Below are positions 50,742 through 60,457 of a DNA stretch of 64,000 bases, one piece after another. The stretch's first letter is position 1; every line of letters begins with the position of its first letter. This DNA comes from Yersinia entomophaga. Lineage in GTDB: Bacteria > Pseudomonadota > Gammaproteobacteria > Enterobacterales > Enterobacteriaceae. The translations under genes and the position numbers were made by a program. The stretch lies in NCBI RefSeq assembly GCF_001656035.1, contig NZ_CP010029.1:2367076-2431075 (forward strand), given 5' to 3'. The notes beneath the pieces were generated by a model. It saw nothing but the letters and a program-made list of their open reading frames with translations, had not been told where the DNA came from and ran no database searches.

Positions 50742-52109
50742 ATGATTCATGCAGCATCCCAACAGGCTACCGTCGTCGCCAAATTTGGTGGAACCAGCGT
50801 CGCCGATTTTACCGCCATGAGCCGCAGCGCTGACGTGGTTCTGTCTCATCCCGATGTTCGCCTGGTCGTTCTCTCGGCCTCCGCCGGTGTTACTAATCTG
50901 TTGGTCGCCCTTGCCGAAGGTTGCGAGCCAGAACAGCGCGCCTTTCATCTGGATGAAATTCGCCATATTCAATATGCCATTCTCGATAACCTGAAAGAAT
51001 CCAGCGTAGTACGTGATGAAATTGACCGTATGCTGGACAATATCGCCATGTTGTCCGAGGCCGCCAGCCTGGCGACATCCACGGCGCTGACGGACGAATT
51101 GGTTAGCCACGGCGAACTGATGTCTACGCTGCTGTTCGTTGAAATCATTCGCCAACGCGACGTTGCCGTGGAATGGTTCGACGTGCGTAAAGTGATGCGC
51201 ACCAATGATCGCTTTGGTCGAGCAGAACCCGATACTCAGGCATTGGCCGAACTGGCTCGAGCCCAGCTGGCGCCGCGTCTGGCCGAAGCTATTATTGTCA
51301 CCCAAGGCTTTATCGGCAGCGAAGCTAAAGGCCGCACCACCACTCTTGGCCGGGGCGGCAGTGACTATACCGCCGCATTGCTAGGTGAAGCTTTGAGCCT
51401 CAGCCGCGTTGATATCTGGACTGACGTTCCAGGCATTTACACTACGGATCCGCGCGTGGTGCCTCAAGCTCAGCGCATCGATAAAATCGCTTTTGAAGAA
51501 GCCGCTGAAATGGCAACTTTTGGCGCTAAAGTCTTGCATCCCGCCACCTTATTGCCCGCCGTTCGCAGCGATATTCCCGTGTTTGTTGGTTCGAGCAAAG
51601 ATCCGGCCGCCGGTGGCACCTTAGTCTGCAATAAAACCGAAAATCCGCCGCTGTTCCGCGCGCTGGCATTACGTCGTAAACAAACGCTGGTGACCCTACA
51701 CAGCCTGAATATGCTTCACGCTCGCGGTTTTCTGGCGGAGGTTTTCAATATTCTGGCGCGCCATAATATTTCCGTTGATTTGATCACGACCTCGGAGGTC
51801 AGCGTGGCGCTAACGCTGGATACCACTGGCTCCACGTCAACCGGCGAAAGTCTGCTGACCACGTCTTTACTGACCGAGCTATCCTCCCTCTGTCGGGTGG
51901 AAGTCGAGGAAAATCTGGCTCTGGTGGCGATTATCGGCAATCAGCTTTCTCAGGCTTACGGCGTTGGGAAAGAAGTATTTGGCGTATTAGATCCATTCAA
52001 TATTCGTATGATTTGCTACGGTGCCAGCAGCAACAATCTGTGCTTCCTGGTTCCTGGCGACGATGCCGAACAAGTAGTCAAAACCCTGCACCATAATCTG
52101 TTCGAATAG
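50742..52109 (+). CDS. lysC: lysine-sensitive aspartokinase III
   Basis: Phosphorylates aspartate, first step of lysine, methionine and threonine synthesis; this isozyme is inhibited by lysine. 455 residues (E. coli 449). The kinase domain has KFGGTSVADF near 13-22, with the ATP lysine. LGRGGSDYTAALLGEAL near 205 and SRVDIWTDVPGIYTTDPRVVP near 222 follow. The tandem ACT regulatory domains (about 300-455) contain LNMLHARGFLAEVFNILARHNISVDLITTSEVSVALTLD near 325, with the lysine-binding region, and PFNIRMICYGASSNNLCFLV. Expression is set by the upstream lysine riboswitch. Last gene before a decayed transporter. Confidence 0.97.
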   Translation: MIHAASQQATVVAKFGGTSVADFTAMSRSADVVLSHPDVRLVVLSASAGVTNLLVALAEGCEPEQRAFHLDEIRHIQYAILDNLKESSVVRDEIDRMLDNIAMLSEAASLATSTALTDELVSHGELMSTLLFVEIIRQRDVAVEWFDVRKVMRTNDRFGRAEPDTQALAELARAQLAPRLAEAIIVTQGFIGSEAKGRTTTLGRGGSDYTAALLGEALSLSRVDIWTDVPGIYTTDPRVVPQAQRIDKIAFEEAAEMATFGAKVLHPATLLPAVRSDIPVFVGSSKDPAAGGTLVCNKTENPPLFRALALRRKQTLVTLHSLNMLHARGFLAEVFNILARHNISVDLITTSEVSVALTLDTTGSTSTGESLLTTSLLTELSSLCRVEVEENLALVAIIGNQLSQAYGVGKEVFGVLDPFNIRMICYGASSNNLCFLVPGDDAEQVVKTLHHNLFE

Positions 52110-52121
52110 ATAATAACAATC

Positions 52122-52144
52122 AGCCGGGTGGATACCGCCCGGCA
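52122..52144 (+). terminator. possible terminator of lysC
   Basis: A hairpin around GCCGGG / CCCGGC (52123-52128, 52138-52143) just past the stop. The following ACCTTCTCTG has only a weak U content. Confidence 0.5.
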
Positions 52145-52182
52145 CCTTCTCTGCACAACATCACCAGATAACAGGACATCGC

Positions 52183-53116
52183 ATGCTTGCCAAAGTCACT
52201 CGCTTGTTCCCGCTCTGGCCGGTTTTACTGTCTATCGCTGCCTATTACACTCCCAGCACCTTTACGCCGATCGGCCCCTATATCGGGCCATGACTTATGC
52301 TAATCATGTTTGCCATGGGCGTAACGCTGCGGTTAGAAGACTTCAAACAAGTGCTTTCGCGGCCTGCCCCGGTGGCTGCGGCAACTTTTTTGCATTATCT
52401 GATTATGCCGCTGGCAGCCTAGATACTGGCAATGCTATTCCGCATGCCGCCGGATCTTTCCGCTGGAATGGTTTTGGTAGGTTAGCGGAACAGCATCTAA
52501 CGTTATGATTTATCTGGCCAAAGGTGATGTGGCTTTATCTGTCACTATCTCTGCGGTTTCAACGTTGGTTGGCGTATTCGCTACGCCGCTGCTCACCCGT
52601 TTATACGTCGATGCCACAATCAGCGTAGACGTAATGGGTATGCTGAAAAGCATCCTGCAAATCGTAGTCATTCCGATAACTGCCGGATTGGTTATCCATC
52701 ACTGTTTTACCAAGACAGTTAAACGTATCGAACCCTACCTGCCCGCTCTCTCGATGGTATGCATTCTGACCATCATCAGCGCTGTAGTTGCGGGTAGTCA
52801 GGGACATATTGCATCTGTTGGATTCGTGGTGATTATGGCCGTTATTCTGCATAACGGTATCGGCTTGCTCAGTGGCTATTGGGGCGAAAAACTATTCGGC
52901 TTTGACGAATCAACCTGCCGCACATTAGCTATTGAAGTTGGTATGCAAAACTCTGGGCTAGCGGCCACATTAGGCAAAATCTACTTCTCTCCATTAGCTG
53001 CGTTTCCGGGGGCTCTTTTCTCCGTCTGGCACACTCTTTCCGGTTATCTCCTCGCCGGTTATTGGTCAGGACGAGCAATCAAAAAAGCAGCATCAAATGA
53101 TAAATTAACTAAATAA
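52183..53116 (+). pseudogene. bile acid:sodium symporter (BASS) family transporter, degraded
   Basis: A BASS-type carrier (about 310 codons) broken by several mutations. From the ATG at 52183 the frame reads [20 protein letters not shown] and GPYIGP, then meets TGA at 52291 where a Trp is expected. It continues in frame with [20 protein letters not shown] and meets TAG at 52420, again at a Trp position. At 52483 a third stop coincides with a shift to the next frame, with about 8 bases apparently lost inside the family motif VG-CPGGTASN-V; GTASNV resumes there. The rest, from about 52487 to the stop at 53116, is an intact frame ([60 protein letters not shown]). A product starting at 52505 would lack the first four helices. 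The two TGG-to-stop changes suggest recent loss. Confidence 0.85.
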
Positions 53117-53644
53117 AGTTGTCGTACCCGATAAATTTCAGGTGCGTTCTCGATCTAAATACAAAGACTTACGCGCGTTTACCTTAAATGTCCTCTACGA
53201 AATTTCACATTCCCATCTGCACGGGTTGTCAGCTATTACCATTTCCCCTATTATCCACCCCATAGAAATGAGTTAGGATTCTTCTGACTACAAAGAATAA
53301 GATTAATAGTAAAAACAAAATTAATCTTTATAAGAAAAAATAATACTTACTTTTCAATTTTTATAAATTTTACAAACACCATGGAATTAACCCTTCTAAA
53401 AAGAGTCATTCCATTTAGTCATTCTACGCATTTAATAAGTCATTAATTATCTGCGCCAACATCGCAGATAAAGGCTACCTGAAAAAGGTGAACTGACGCT
53501 TCAAGCCATTTGAGGCTTCTCTGTTATTTGCTATTTAACCTTTTCGAGCAAGAGGTAGTCTTGCCCCGACGCATTAAATAAAGGACAGAAACAGTACCAA
53601 CGTCTTTATATGGCGTGACAGACTGTCTCTCATAATAGGATTAA
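53117..53644. other. AT-rich leader region upstream of the two-partner hemolysin
   Basis: 528 bases, strikingly AT-rich between 53290 and 53450 and unlike its flanks, as expected of horizontally acquired, H-NS-bound promoters. The right half carries a 9-bp hairpin at 53447, a smaller AAGCC-ATTTGA-GGCTT hairpin near 53506-53521 and a CAAGA-GGTAG-TCTTG hairpin at 53549. No credible gene. The promoter was not fixed by eye. Confidence 0.6.
53447..53471 (+). other. 9-bp leader hairpin
   Basis: A perfect stem TTATCTGCG / CGCAGATAA around CCAACAT. No U-run follows (AGGCTACCTG). Possibly an RNA regulatory structure or operator in the leader. Confidence 0.5.
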
Positions 53645-55330
53645 ATGATTAAAAGATACTCCGCATTTTTATTGCTTTTGAGCGCCAGCGCTCAGGGGAA
53701 TACTTTGCCTAATATGGGTGACTTCTCCCCTATGAGCGAATCTCGTCGTGCATTGCAGGATAGCTCGCGTACCGTTCACGAAATAATGGATGAACGTCGC
53801 TACCAACAGTTAAAGAAACAAAACCTGTTGGATTCCGAAGCTGAAATGCATCACATGGCTTTACCTATGTCGGCGCAATGTTTACCGATCAATGGCGTTT
53901 ATTTACGCGGCGTCACTCTATTAAAAAACAGTGACTTAGAATCGATCGCTACTTTACCTGAAAATTGCATCAGTAGTAACGATATTAATCAACTTACCCG
54001 TGAAATCACGCACTTATATATAAGCAAAGGTTACGTTACTGCCAGAGTTCAATTTATCCAGCCTAATCAGGATGGTGAACTGGGTATTAATGTCACCGAA
54101 GGTTTTATCGAGAAAATTATCGGTGGTGACCACTGGGTTAATAGTGATTTATTATTTCCTGATTTAGTCGGAAAACCGCTTAATCTGACACAGCTTGATC
54201 AAGGATTAGATCAGGCGAACAGGCTGCAATCCAATACAACTAAATTAGATATTTTACCCGGTAAAAAAGACGGTGGTTCTATTGTTCGATTGAACAATGT
54301 ACATACCAAATCATGGCTTTTATCTGGAAGTATGGATAATTACGGCCAGAAAAATACCGGAAAATGGCTGGCTCGGACTTCTGCCAGTTATGATAGCCCA
54401 TTGGGTTTATCTGACTTCGTTAGCTTAAATGTCAGTAGCACATTAAAAGATCCGCAGCAGCGCTATAGCCGTGCCTACACCATGCTGTATTCCATACCTT
54501 ACGGTGCCTGGACATTTAGCGGATTTGCCAGTTTCTCTGATTATTTAAATCATCAGAAACTAGCGATTAATACCGTTAAATTAGACGGAAATACAAAACA
54601 ATACGGCCTGCGTACGGATTATGTGTTTCACCGGGATCAAGACCAAATTGACTCACTGAGCGCACAACTTACCTACAAAAACGTTAATAACTATTTTGAG
54701 TCATCCAAGCTACATATCAGCAGCCCAACGCTGACGGTGCTGGAATTGGGTGCCAGTCATATGCAAATTCTACCGCGCGGCCTGCTTAGCCTGAATGCCA
54801 CGGTAGAGCAAGGCATGCCGTGGTTTGGCTCAGAGCGGAGTAGTGGCCGCAAACCTGCCGGTTATCCGGACGCACAGTTTACCAAAGCCAAGGTTTTCGC
54901 CAGTTTAAGCCAGCGCTTTACCCTGTTTGATAACCCGTACCAATTGACTAACTCGTTCTACGGCCAGCACAGCAAAAACTCTCTACCGGGCGTGGAATGG
55001 ATCAGCCTGACTGACCGCAGCGCAGTACGCGGCTTTAGTCATAGCACCCTTTCCGGCGATAACGGTTGGTATCTGCAAAATACGCTGTCTCGCACAGTTC
55101 CAGTGGGCAATACCACTTTTACTCCACGTTTAGGGGCAGATGTAGGGCGAGTACAGGCACGTCTTAGTCAGCAAAGCTGGCAAAGCAGCGCAGGCCTCAG
55201 CGCCGGAGTGACCTTCCGTTATCAACGGTCATTAATTGATGTGGAAGCCAGCCGTGGCTGGATTCTTTCCGAGCATAAAACCCCCGTTGATCCGGTACAG
55301 GTTCTGGCCCGTTTCTCGTACACCTTTTAA
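53645..55330 (+). CDS. ShlB/FhaC-type two-partner secretion transporter
   Basis: Outer-membrane Omp85/TpsB pore of 561 residues that exports and activates the hemolysin encoded next. Signal peptide of about 16-20 residues (FLLLLSASA). A helical plug and linker (about 20-75) precede two POTRA domains (about 78-230; LPINGVYLRGVTLLKNSDLESI and VTEGFIEKIIGGDHWVNSDL). A 16-strand barrel follows, with the Omp85 signature VRGF near residue 461 (DRSAVRGFSHSTLSGDNGW). The end, LARFSYTF with terminal Phe, is needed for assembly by Bam. It closely resembles ShlB of Serratia. No exact symbol is given. It lies 70 bases before its partner. Confidence 0.9.
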   Translation: MIKRYSAFLLLLSASAQGNTLPNMGDFSPMSESRRALQDSSRTVHEIMDERRYQQLKKQNLLDSEAEMHHMALPMSAQCLPINGVYLRGVTLLKNSDLESIATLPENCISSNDINQLTREITHLYISKGYVTARVQFIQPNQDGELGINVTEGFIEKIIGGDHWVNSDLLFPDLVGKPLNLTQLDQGLDQANRLQSNTTKLDILPGKKDGGSIVRLNNVHTKSWLLSGSMDNYGQKNTGKWLARTSASYDSPLGLSDFVSLNVSSTLKDPQQRYSRAYTMLYSIPYGAWTFSGFASFSDYLNHQKLAINTVKLDGNTKQYGLRTDYVFHRDQDQIDSLSAQLTYKNVNNYFESSKLHISSPTLTVLELGASHMQILPRGLLSLNATVEQGMPWFGSERSSGRKPAGYPDAQFTKAKVFASLSQRFTLFDNPYQLTNSFYGQHSKNSLPGVEWISLTDRSAVRGFSHSTLSGDNGWYLQNTLSRTVPVGNTTFTPRLGADVGRVQARLSQQSWQSSAGLSAGVTFRYQRSLIDVEASRGWILSEHKTPVDPVQVLARFSYTF

Positions 55331-55400
55331 CGATCCTTTTATTGATTAATAACACCAGTAGTTAACGTTATAAAAACGGAAATATCTAGGAGATACACGG

Positions 55401-58400
55401 ATGAAAACTAAAAAATTCAAACTGTCACCCGCAGGAAAACTGGTTGCCTCTTTGGCGATTATTTTCGCCTCATTGGGTGCAGCCTACGCCGCCGATATCG
55501 TCGGGGCCGGTGACGCAGCCCATAACCCAACCATCAGCAGCGCTGCCAACGGCGCTGCGGTAGTCGACATTGTTGCTCCTTCAGCATCAGGTTTGTCTCA
55601 TAACCAATACGATAGCTTTAACGTCAATAAACCCGGCGCAGTGCTAAATAACTCCTTAACCGACGGCACCTCTCAACTGGCCGGTCAGCTTAATGCCAAC
55701 GCCAATCTGGGCAGTAACGCTGCAAAAATCATTCTGAATGAAGTGATTAGCCGTAATCCTTCTTTACTATTAGGGAAACAGGAAATCTTCGGCATGGCCG
55801 CTGATTATGTGCTTGCTAACCCGAACGGTATCACCTGTGATGGCTGCGGTTTTATCAATACCAACCGCTCTTCGTTGGTGGTAGGGAATCCGCTGGTTGA
55901 AAAAGGGGAGCTGAATGGCTTTAACACCTTCAACAATACCCATGCGCTCTCAATAGGCAAAGGCGGACTGGATGCGGATAGCGCTCTGGATCTGATTGCA
56001 CCACGCATCAGCGCCGAAGGCCATATTTCCTCACCGGAGCAGGTTTATGCTCTGACCGGCGAAAACCGTGTCTCAGCCAAAGGCGAGATTCTGGAAAGCA
56101 GAAACACTCAAAAAGCGGGCGCATTAGACAGCTACTACCTTGGTAGTATGCAAGCTGGCCGTATTCGCCTGATCAGCACAGCCGAAGGAAGCGGTGTCAA
56201 AATCGGCAATGAAATCGATACCTTTCGTTTAGCTAACGGTCAGGTCACCGTTGGGGATATCGATGTTGCATCGAAAGGCAATCTCGAGTTAGAGGCAGCC
56301 AAATTAAAAGGCGCCGATATCAGATTAACGGGTAAAAACATCGTATCCAAAGGCAAAATCATCTCCGATAGTCACAGCCGTAATGATAGCGATAACTACG
56401 ATACCTGGTGGAGCGGCAAATACGTTAACAACCGCGATAGCAGCCAGCGCCTTCAGGAAACCAGCATTTCAGGTAATGATATTTCGATTGTTGCCAAGCA
56501 AAACAATACGCTGACCGGCGCATATGTCCAAGGCCGCGATGTCACTCTGCAAGGCGCTAACCTTAAGCTAGATGGGCAAAAACTCACACAAACCGACGGC
56601 CATACTGATAATCGGGATCGTGGTGCCTGGCGTCGCAATACCAATAAAGAAAACGAGAAAGTTGAACAAGTTGGCACTGAGATTCATGCACATCGAAATG
56701 CAAAATTAATGGCTGACGAAGGCGATATCGTGATCAGCGGTAGCCAGGTCTATGCCAACAACGATCTCAGCATCAATGCAAAAAACGATCTGCATCTATC
56801 GGGTTTAACTGAATCACAAACCGTCCGCGAAAATGGCAAACGTAAAAATGACACCAGCAAATTACTGACGGGTAGCTGGTCCAATAGCACTACGACGGAA
56901 AATCTTAAAACCGCAAAACTCAACGCCGTAACCGGTAATTTAGGCCTCTCCGCGGGCGGTAATATCACCAGTAAAGGCGCGGAAGTTCGAGCTAAAAAAG
57001 ACCTGATTGTCACCGCAGACAAACAAATCAATATCGATGTACAGAAAACAGCCAACCAGAAAACCGTGAAGAACGATATCGTGGTTTGGGGCGGTATCGG
57101 CGGCGGAGATGATAAGGATAATGGCAATAAGAAAGAAGTCAGCCATGCCTCTGATTTTTCTAGCAATGGGAAACTTCTGGTATCCGGTAATCAAGGCGTT
57201 AAGGTTACTGGTAGTAAAGTCACCGCCAAAGAAGGCGCATTCGTTGAAACCAAGAATGGCGGTCTGGTCATTGATAACGCCATTAGCTTAACCACCGAGA
57301 AAGTGGATCAACGCACCGGTACCGTTTTCAATATCACTAAAGATTCGAAGAAAGCGAATAACTCTACCGAGCAATCTACCGGTAGCGAACTGAAATCTGA
57401 TGCAGATTTAAAACTGTTTAGTCAGCAAGATACGACTATCGTTGGCAGTCTGGTCAATAGCGCCGATGAGTTAGGGATTAAAACGCTGGGCAATCTGAAT
57501 GTTAAATCAGCCGTTGAACAGCAAAAGATTGACGAAAAAACCACATCGCTGAAAGTCGATGCCTATGCCAAAGAACATAGCGATAAACAATATCGTGCCG
57601 GCCTGCGCATTGAGCATACCAGCGAAACAGAAAAAACCGACAGCACCAAGAATAAAGCGGCAACCCTCAGCGGCGGCAGCGTAAAAATCGAATCCGATAA
57701 AGACGTTACCTTTACTGGCTCGAAACTGGAAACGACCAAAGACGACGCTAAAATCAGCGGTAATAACGTTGCTTTTCTGGCTGCAGAAGACAAAACCACC
57801 AGCGACAAAACCAGCACAAAAGTTGGCGGCGGCGTTTACTACACTGGCGGTATTGATAAAGCGGGCAGCGGTGTAGAAGTTGGCTATGAAAATAGCAAAA
57901 CTCACACTGACGCGAACAAAGCCGCGGCATCCAGCTCCAACGTAGCGGGAAACTTTACCGTTGAGGCAAAAGGCGATCTGACCAACCAAGGCACTCAGCA
58001 TAAAGTGGGGGAGAAACTGACGCAGGAAGCAGCGAATGTGAATAACCTCGCAGCTAAAAATACCAAAAACAGCAAAACTGAAACGTTAACAATCGGTGCT
58101 GAAGTCGGCGCTAACGTTGATTACAGCGGCATTACTCGTCCGGCAGAAAAAGCGATTGATAAGATTGCTAAACTGGACATTCTCGGTGCCGCTAACGATT
58201 TGGGTGATATTGGCCTGCCGAACCTTGGTATCGATGTCGGAGCCAACGGCAGCAGCAGCGATGTCACTAAAAACAGCTCAAAAGCGCTCGTTACTTCCGT
58301 TCAGGCTGGCAGCGTTGCCACGAAAACCACAGGCACAGTGAAAGATCAGGGCACGCAATACGAAGCCACTAAAGGCGGCGTAACCATTGAAGCCCAAAGC

Positions 58401-60338
58401 CACACCAGCGAAGCGGCAGCCAATACTGAAACCGTTAATAGCCGTGAGACCAAAGGTAACGCAGATCTACGTGTTTATACCTCCACTGGCAGCGATATCA
58501 GTGCCGATGCTAAAGGCGAAGGCGGTACTACCCGTAGCGAAAAAGACGCCAGCAACGCGGTCACCGGCAAGATTAAAGCGGCCGATGGCATTAGTATCAA
58601 GGTCAAAGAGGACGCGACTTATCAGGGCACCTCTCTGGACGCAGGCGCGGGTAAAACCAGCGTCAAAGCCGGCGGGGACATCAAATTCGATCAGGCCACG
58701 GATACCAGCAGCGAGAACCATAAAGGCTTTAACGTTAAGCTTTCTGCCAAAGGCGGCAGCACGCCAGAGAGCAACAACTTCGGCATTGGTTTGGGCGGCG
58801 GTATAGACAACGGCAGCAGCAGCACTTCCGATGCCAAAGTGAGTCAGTTGGCGGGTAAACAAGGCGTAGAACTGGATTCCGGCCGTGATTTAACGCTGAA
58901 AGGCAGCCAGATTGGTAGCAAAGAGCAGCCAACCGGCAATGTCACGCTGAAAGCCGCGGGCAAGGTTGATTTGCAAGCAGCTGAATCCACCAGCAGCAAG
59001 GAAAATACCAAGCTGTCTGGCAACATCAATGTCGGCACCAGCAGTACCGATTCTGAAACCAAGAGCGGCGGTGGTTTCAATCTGGGCGGCGACGTTAACT
59101 TCGATAAAGTTGATGAATCAGCCACGACTCGTCAGGGTAGTAAAATCGACAGCAAAGGGACGCTGAAGATTGAATCCGGCAGCGATGACAAACAGGCTAT
59201 CCATTTGCAAGGCACCGAAGTCACCAGTAAAGCAACGGTTCTGGATGCTAAAAAAGGTGGCATAGTGCTGGAGTCAGCGCAAAACGAAGAGAAGAAAAAC
59301 AACTGGAATTTGGGTCTGAAAGGCAGCGCAGGCATTTCTCAATCTTATGATAAGAATGACAAAGGCGTAGTCGACAGCGAATCTGGCAAAGACTCTCATA
59401 ACGTTAGCGCGGGTATCAACGTCGGCGTTGAGAAAAAAGATGCGGTTAAACAACAGAATACCAAGATTAATACCGGTAATCTGACGTTGAACAGCGGAAA
59501 AGACACCACGCTGGCTGGTGCCACAGTGACTGCGGATAAAGTGAGCGGGGATGTAGGTGGCGATCTGCGTGTCGAAAGCCGCAAAGATCGTGAAACCGGT
59601 GTCAACGTTGGCGTGGATTTAGGTTTAAGCCACACCAATAAAAAAGAAGATAATCTGGTAACTCGCGTTTCTGATGCCAGCCCGGTAGGGAAGGAAAAAA
59701 TCAAAAACGCCTTGGAAACCAAAGCTAACAAAGCCTTTGATAAGGTTGAAGATAAGTACAATAAGTTCGCTCACAAAAACGACCCTAAGCAAGACACCAC
59801 CAATGCCGTGAGCTTTAGTAAAGCCAACGATAAAGTGACCTTGCCAGAGAAATTGGTTGAGGAAAAAACTGACAGCGCGGTTTGGGATAAAGGCGCTCGT
59901 TGGGCGGGTAACAAAGTGAAAAACAAAGTCGTTGGCCCGGCAGAAGAAATTGGTCTGGATGGTCACTTCAAAGTTAACGCTAACGTGGTAAATAACGATG
60001 CCATTAACGAAACCTCAGCGATCAGCGGTAAAGAAGGCGTAACGCTGAACGTGAAAGGTAACACCTTGTTAAACGGCGGAAAACTGAGCAGTGATCAAGG
60101 CAAAGTTGAACTGAAAACCAAAGCTCTTGAGTTACAGGAAGTCAAAGGTAACAACTATCAGGGCGGCGGCGGCTTTAACCTTGCGCCAACCGTTTCTGGT
60201 TTGCTCACCGGCGGTGCGAAAGATGTATTGAGTGGCAACACTCCGTTTATTCAGGCCCATACCAAGTCTGAAAACCGTGATGTAAAGGGTGGAATTGAAG
60301 AAGGCAAAAAGGATGATAAGGCTGAAGAAACCGAGTAA
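55401..60338 (+). CDS. ShlA-type pore-forming hemolysin (TpsA)
   Basis: Secreted cytolysin of 1645 residues, collinear with Serratia ShlA (1608). Signal peptide to about residue 30 (SLGAAYA). The secretion (TPS) domain (about 35-260) has SHNQYDSFNVNKPGAVLNNS, the NPSLLLGKQEIFGMAADYVLANPNGI motif (140-144), whose asparagines ShlB needs for activation, and the CDGC pair at 146-149. LDSYYLGSMQAGRI near 237 follows. The rest is a repetitive beta-helix of G-rich short repeats, with two long disordered Lys/Ser stretches near 800-1000. No VENN motif or C-terminal toxin with immunity gene is seen, so it is a pore former rather than a contact-dependent inhibition protein. It is very long and lies in an accessory-type position, but GC is close to the flanks from 55500 on. 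Confidence 0.9.
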   Translation: MKTKKFKLSPAGKLVASLAIIFASLGAAYAADIVGAGDAAHNPTISSAANGAAVVDIVAPSASGLSHNQYDSFNVNKPGAVLNNSLTDGTSQLAGQLNANANLGSNAAKIILNEVISRNPSLLLGKQEIFGMAADYVLANPNGITCDGCGFINTNRSSLVVGNPLVEKGELNGFNTFNNTHALSIGKGGLDADSALDLIAPRISAEGHISSPEQVYALTGENRVSAKGEILESRNTQKAGALDSYYLGSMQAGRIRLISTAEGSGVKIGNEIDTFRLANGQVTVGDIDVASKGNLELEAAKLKGADIRLTGKNIVSKGKIISDSHSRNDSDNYDTWWSGKYVNNRDSSQRLQETSISGNDISIVAKQNNTLTGAYVQGRDVTLQGANLKLDGQKLTQTDGHTDNRDRGAWRRNTNKENEKVEQVGTEIHAHRNAKLMADEGDIVISGSQVYANNDLSINAKNDLHLSGLTESQTVRENGKRKNDTSKLLTGSWSNSTTTENLKTAKLNAVTGNLGLSAGGNITSKGAEVRAKKDLIVTADKQINIDVQKTANQKTVKNDIVVWGGIGGGDDKDNGNKKEVSHASDFSSNGKLLVSGNQGVKVTGSKVTAKEGAFVETKNGGLVIDNAISLTTEKVDQRTGTVFNITKDSKKANNSTEQSTGSELKSDADLKLFSQQDTTIVGSLVNSADELGIKTLGNLNVKSAVEQQKIDEKTTSLKVDAYAKEHSDKQYRAGLRIEHTSETEKTDSTKNKAATLSGGSVKIESDKDVTFTGSKLETTKDDAKISGNNVAFLAAEDKTTSDKTSTKVGGGVYYTGGIDKAGSGVEVGYENSKTHTDANKAAASSSNVAGNFTVEAKGDLTNQGTQHKVGEKLTQEAANVNNLAAKNTKNSKTETLTIGAEVGANVDYSGITRPAEKAIDKIAKLDILGAANDLGDIGLPNLGIDVGANGSSSDVTKNSSKALVTSVQAGSVATKTTGTVKDQGTQYEATKGGVTIEAQSHTSEAAANTETVNSRETKGNADLRVYTSTGSDISADAKGEGGTTRSEKDASNAVTGKIKAADGISIKVKEDATYQGTSLDAGAGKTSVKAGGDIKFDQATDTSSENHKGFNVKLSAKGGSTPESNNFGIGLGGGIDNGSSSTSDAKVSQLAGKQGVELDSGRDLTLKGSQIGSKEQPTGNVTLKAAGKVDLQAAESTSSKENTKLSGNINVGTSSTDSETKSGGGFNLGGDVNFDKVDESATTRQGSKIDSKGTLKIESGSDDKQAIHLQGTEVTSKATVLDAKKGGIVLESAQNEEKKNNWNLGLKGSAGISQSYDKNDKGVVDSESGKDSHNVSAGINVGVEKKDAVKQQNTKINTGNLTLNSGKDTTLAGATVTADKVSGDVGGDLRVESRKDRETGVNVGVDLGLSHTNKKEDNLVTRVSDASPVGKEKIKNALETKANKAFDKVEDKYNKFAHKNDPKQDTTNAVSFSKANDKVTLPEKLVEEKTDSAVWDKGARWAGNKVKNKVVGPAEEIGLDGHFKVNANVVNNDAINETSAISGKEGVTLNVKGNTLLNGGKLSSDQGKVELKTKALELQEVKGNNYQGGGGFNLAPTVSGLLTGGAKDVLSGNTPFIQAHTKSENRDVKGGIEEGKKDDKAEETE

Positions 60339-60354
60339 TCAAAGCTGAATCAAA

Positions 60355-60389
60355 GGGGTTTTAGGGACATTATCTGCGCCTAAAACCCC
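60355..60389. repeat. 10-bp inverted repeat after the hemolysin gene
   Basis: GGGGTTTTAG / CTAAAACCCC (60355-60364 and 60380-60389) with a 15-base loop, without a U-run. A possible RNA-stabilising or weak terminator structure. Confidence 0.55.
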
Positions 60390-60400
60390 ACCTGAACATG

Positions 60401-60440
60401 AAAAACCGGCGCTGCCTATCTGGCACGCCGGTTTCTTTTA
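60401..60440. terminator. bidirectional terminator between hemolysin and metH
   Basis: A 13-bp stem with one bulged C (AAACCGGCG-TGCC / GGCA-CGCCGGTTT) flanked by AAAA and TTCTTTTA. It ends both convergent genes. Confidence 0.85.
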
Positions 60441-60457
60441 GCACTCACACTCATTTA

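Noticed and set aside
50547..51305. Minus-strand frame of 252 codons over the riboswitch and lysC start
   Set aside because: It is antisense to a certain gene and a structured RNA, and shows no family motif.
57507..59966. Many open frames on both strands inside the hemolysin gene (for example 58387-58806 plus and 57507-58001 minus)
   Set aside because: They are shadows of a long repetitive coding frame and have no ribosome sites or family features.
55401..60338. Contact-dependent inhibition (CdiA) system
   Set aside because: No VENN motif, no distinct C-terminal toxin and no immunity gene before the convergent metH; the match is to ShlA.
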